From Macrotis lagotis (lineage: Eukaryota > Chordata > Mammalia > Peramelemorphia > Peramelidae), in the NCBI RefSeq assembly GCF_037893015.1, contig NC_133661.1, positions 181,142,508-181,206,507 of the forward strand: a DNA stretch of 64,000 nt, read 5' to 3'. Under the pieces are notes generated by a model, which worked only from the letters and a program-made list of their open reading frames with translations, searched no databases and had not been told where the DNA came from. The translations under genes were made by a program, and so were the position numbers. Shown piece after piece: positions 63,646 to 64,000 of the stretch. Position 1 is the first letter of the stretch. The number at the start of each line of letters is the position of its first letter.

Positions 63646-63754
63646 GTCTAAATTATAAGGAATATAAGATAAAGAATGTAGGGATAAAGAAATATGAGAA
63701 CAAGGAGGGAGAAATCACTCTCACTTTGGGAAAGGCTTACTTAATAAGAGAGCT

Positions 63755-64000
63755 GTTGTCATTGTTTAGCTGTTTCAGTCATGCCCAACTCTTTGTGACC
63801 TATTTGGGGTTTTCTTGGCAAAGGTACTGGAATTTTTGCCATATTCTTTTCCAGTTCATTTTACAGATGAGGAACCAAGGTAAACAGGGTTAAGTGACTT
63901 GTTCAGGATACTTATTTGAGCTATGTGTCTGAAGTCAGACTTGAACTCAGGAGGATGAGCTTTCCTGACTCTAGGCCCATCACTTTATCCACTTCACCAC
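63755..64000 (-). mobile_element. RTE/BovB-tailed SINE, cut by the window edge
   Basis: 'catgcccaactctttgtgac', 'ttggggttttcttggcaaag' and a tRNA-like 'actttatccacttcaccac' end. This is the RTE-tailed SINE type common in marsupials. Confidence 0.65.

Overview
The window is nuclear DNA of a marsupial mammal. Three conserved mammalian genes lie head to tail on the + strand: the last two coding exons of DHRS1 (150-577), a complete RABGGTA (42174-50912, 16 coding exons, 565 aa) and the first nine coding exons of TGM1 (54813-62245, residues 1-497; the rest lies beyond the window). As far as I recall, the same order, DHRS1-RABGGTA-TGM1, occurs on human chromosome 14q. The marsupial call rests on the dominant young repeat, a tRNA-derived SINE ('ggctaggtggcacagtgg' ... 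'caaaaacctaaaaaa', WSINE1-like), and on a HAL1 half-L1 and marsupial-type RTE/MAR SINEs. The SINE type suggests an Australian marsupial, possibly a dasyurid, but this is inference and the species is not resolved.

Layout. 1-1000: DHRS1 3' end. 1000-41200: a gene-free, repeat-packed interval with clear stratigraphy: a degenerate ERVL-like fossil (about 2.45-10.9 kb) broken up by a HAL1 with 18-bp target duplications, which itself carries a solo LTR; a second solo LTR splitting a MAR-type SINE; a long LINE-2 copy (23.2-26.7 kb) hit by SINEs and by a processed retrocopy of an unrecognised mRNA; a nested stack of minus-strand L1 3' ends (35.9-39.2 kb); and a pogo-like DNA transposon that split a MIR (40.0-40.9 kb). 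41250-42640: CpG island and promoter of RABGGTA. 42.2-51.0 kb: RABGGTA, with repeat-rich introns including a near-perfect inverted SINE duplication. 51.0-54.0 kb: short intergenic spacer. 54.0-64.0 kb: TGM1 promoter, non-coding exon 1 and the exons encoding the membrane anchor, N-terminal beta-sandwich and catalytic core, with Cys377, His436 and Asp459 all present.

Function. DHRS1 is a short-chain dehydrogenase; RABGGTA is the alpha subunit of Rab geranylgeranyltransferase; TGM1 is the membrane-anchored keratinocyte transglutaminase that cross-links the cornified envelope. They are syntenic neighbours, not a pathway. All splice junctions given here were read by hand from GT/AG boundaries and from reading-frame agreement with the remembered human proteins; no alignment was run. 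I found no previously undescribed gene system. The most interesting items are the nested insertions with recognisable target duplications, the inverted SINE duplication, the unidentified retrocopy, an in-frame alternative N-terminus for RABGGTA, and an enlarged Arg-Gly-Ser tract in TGM1.
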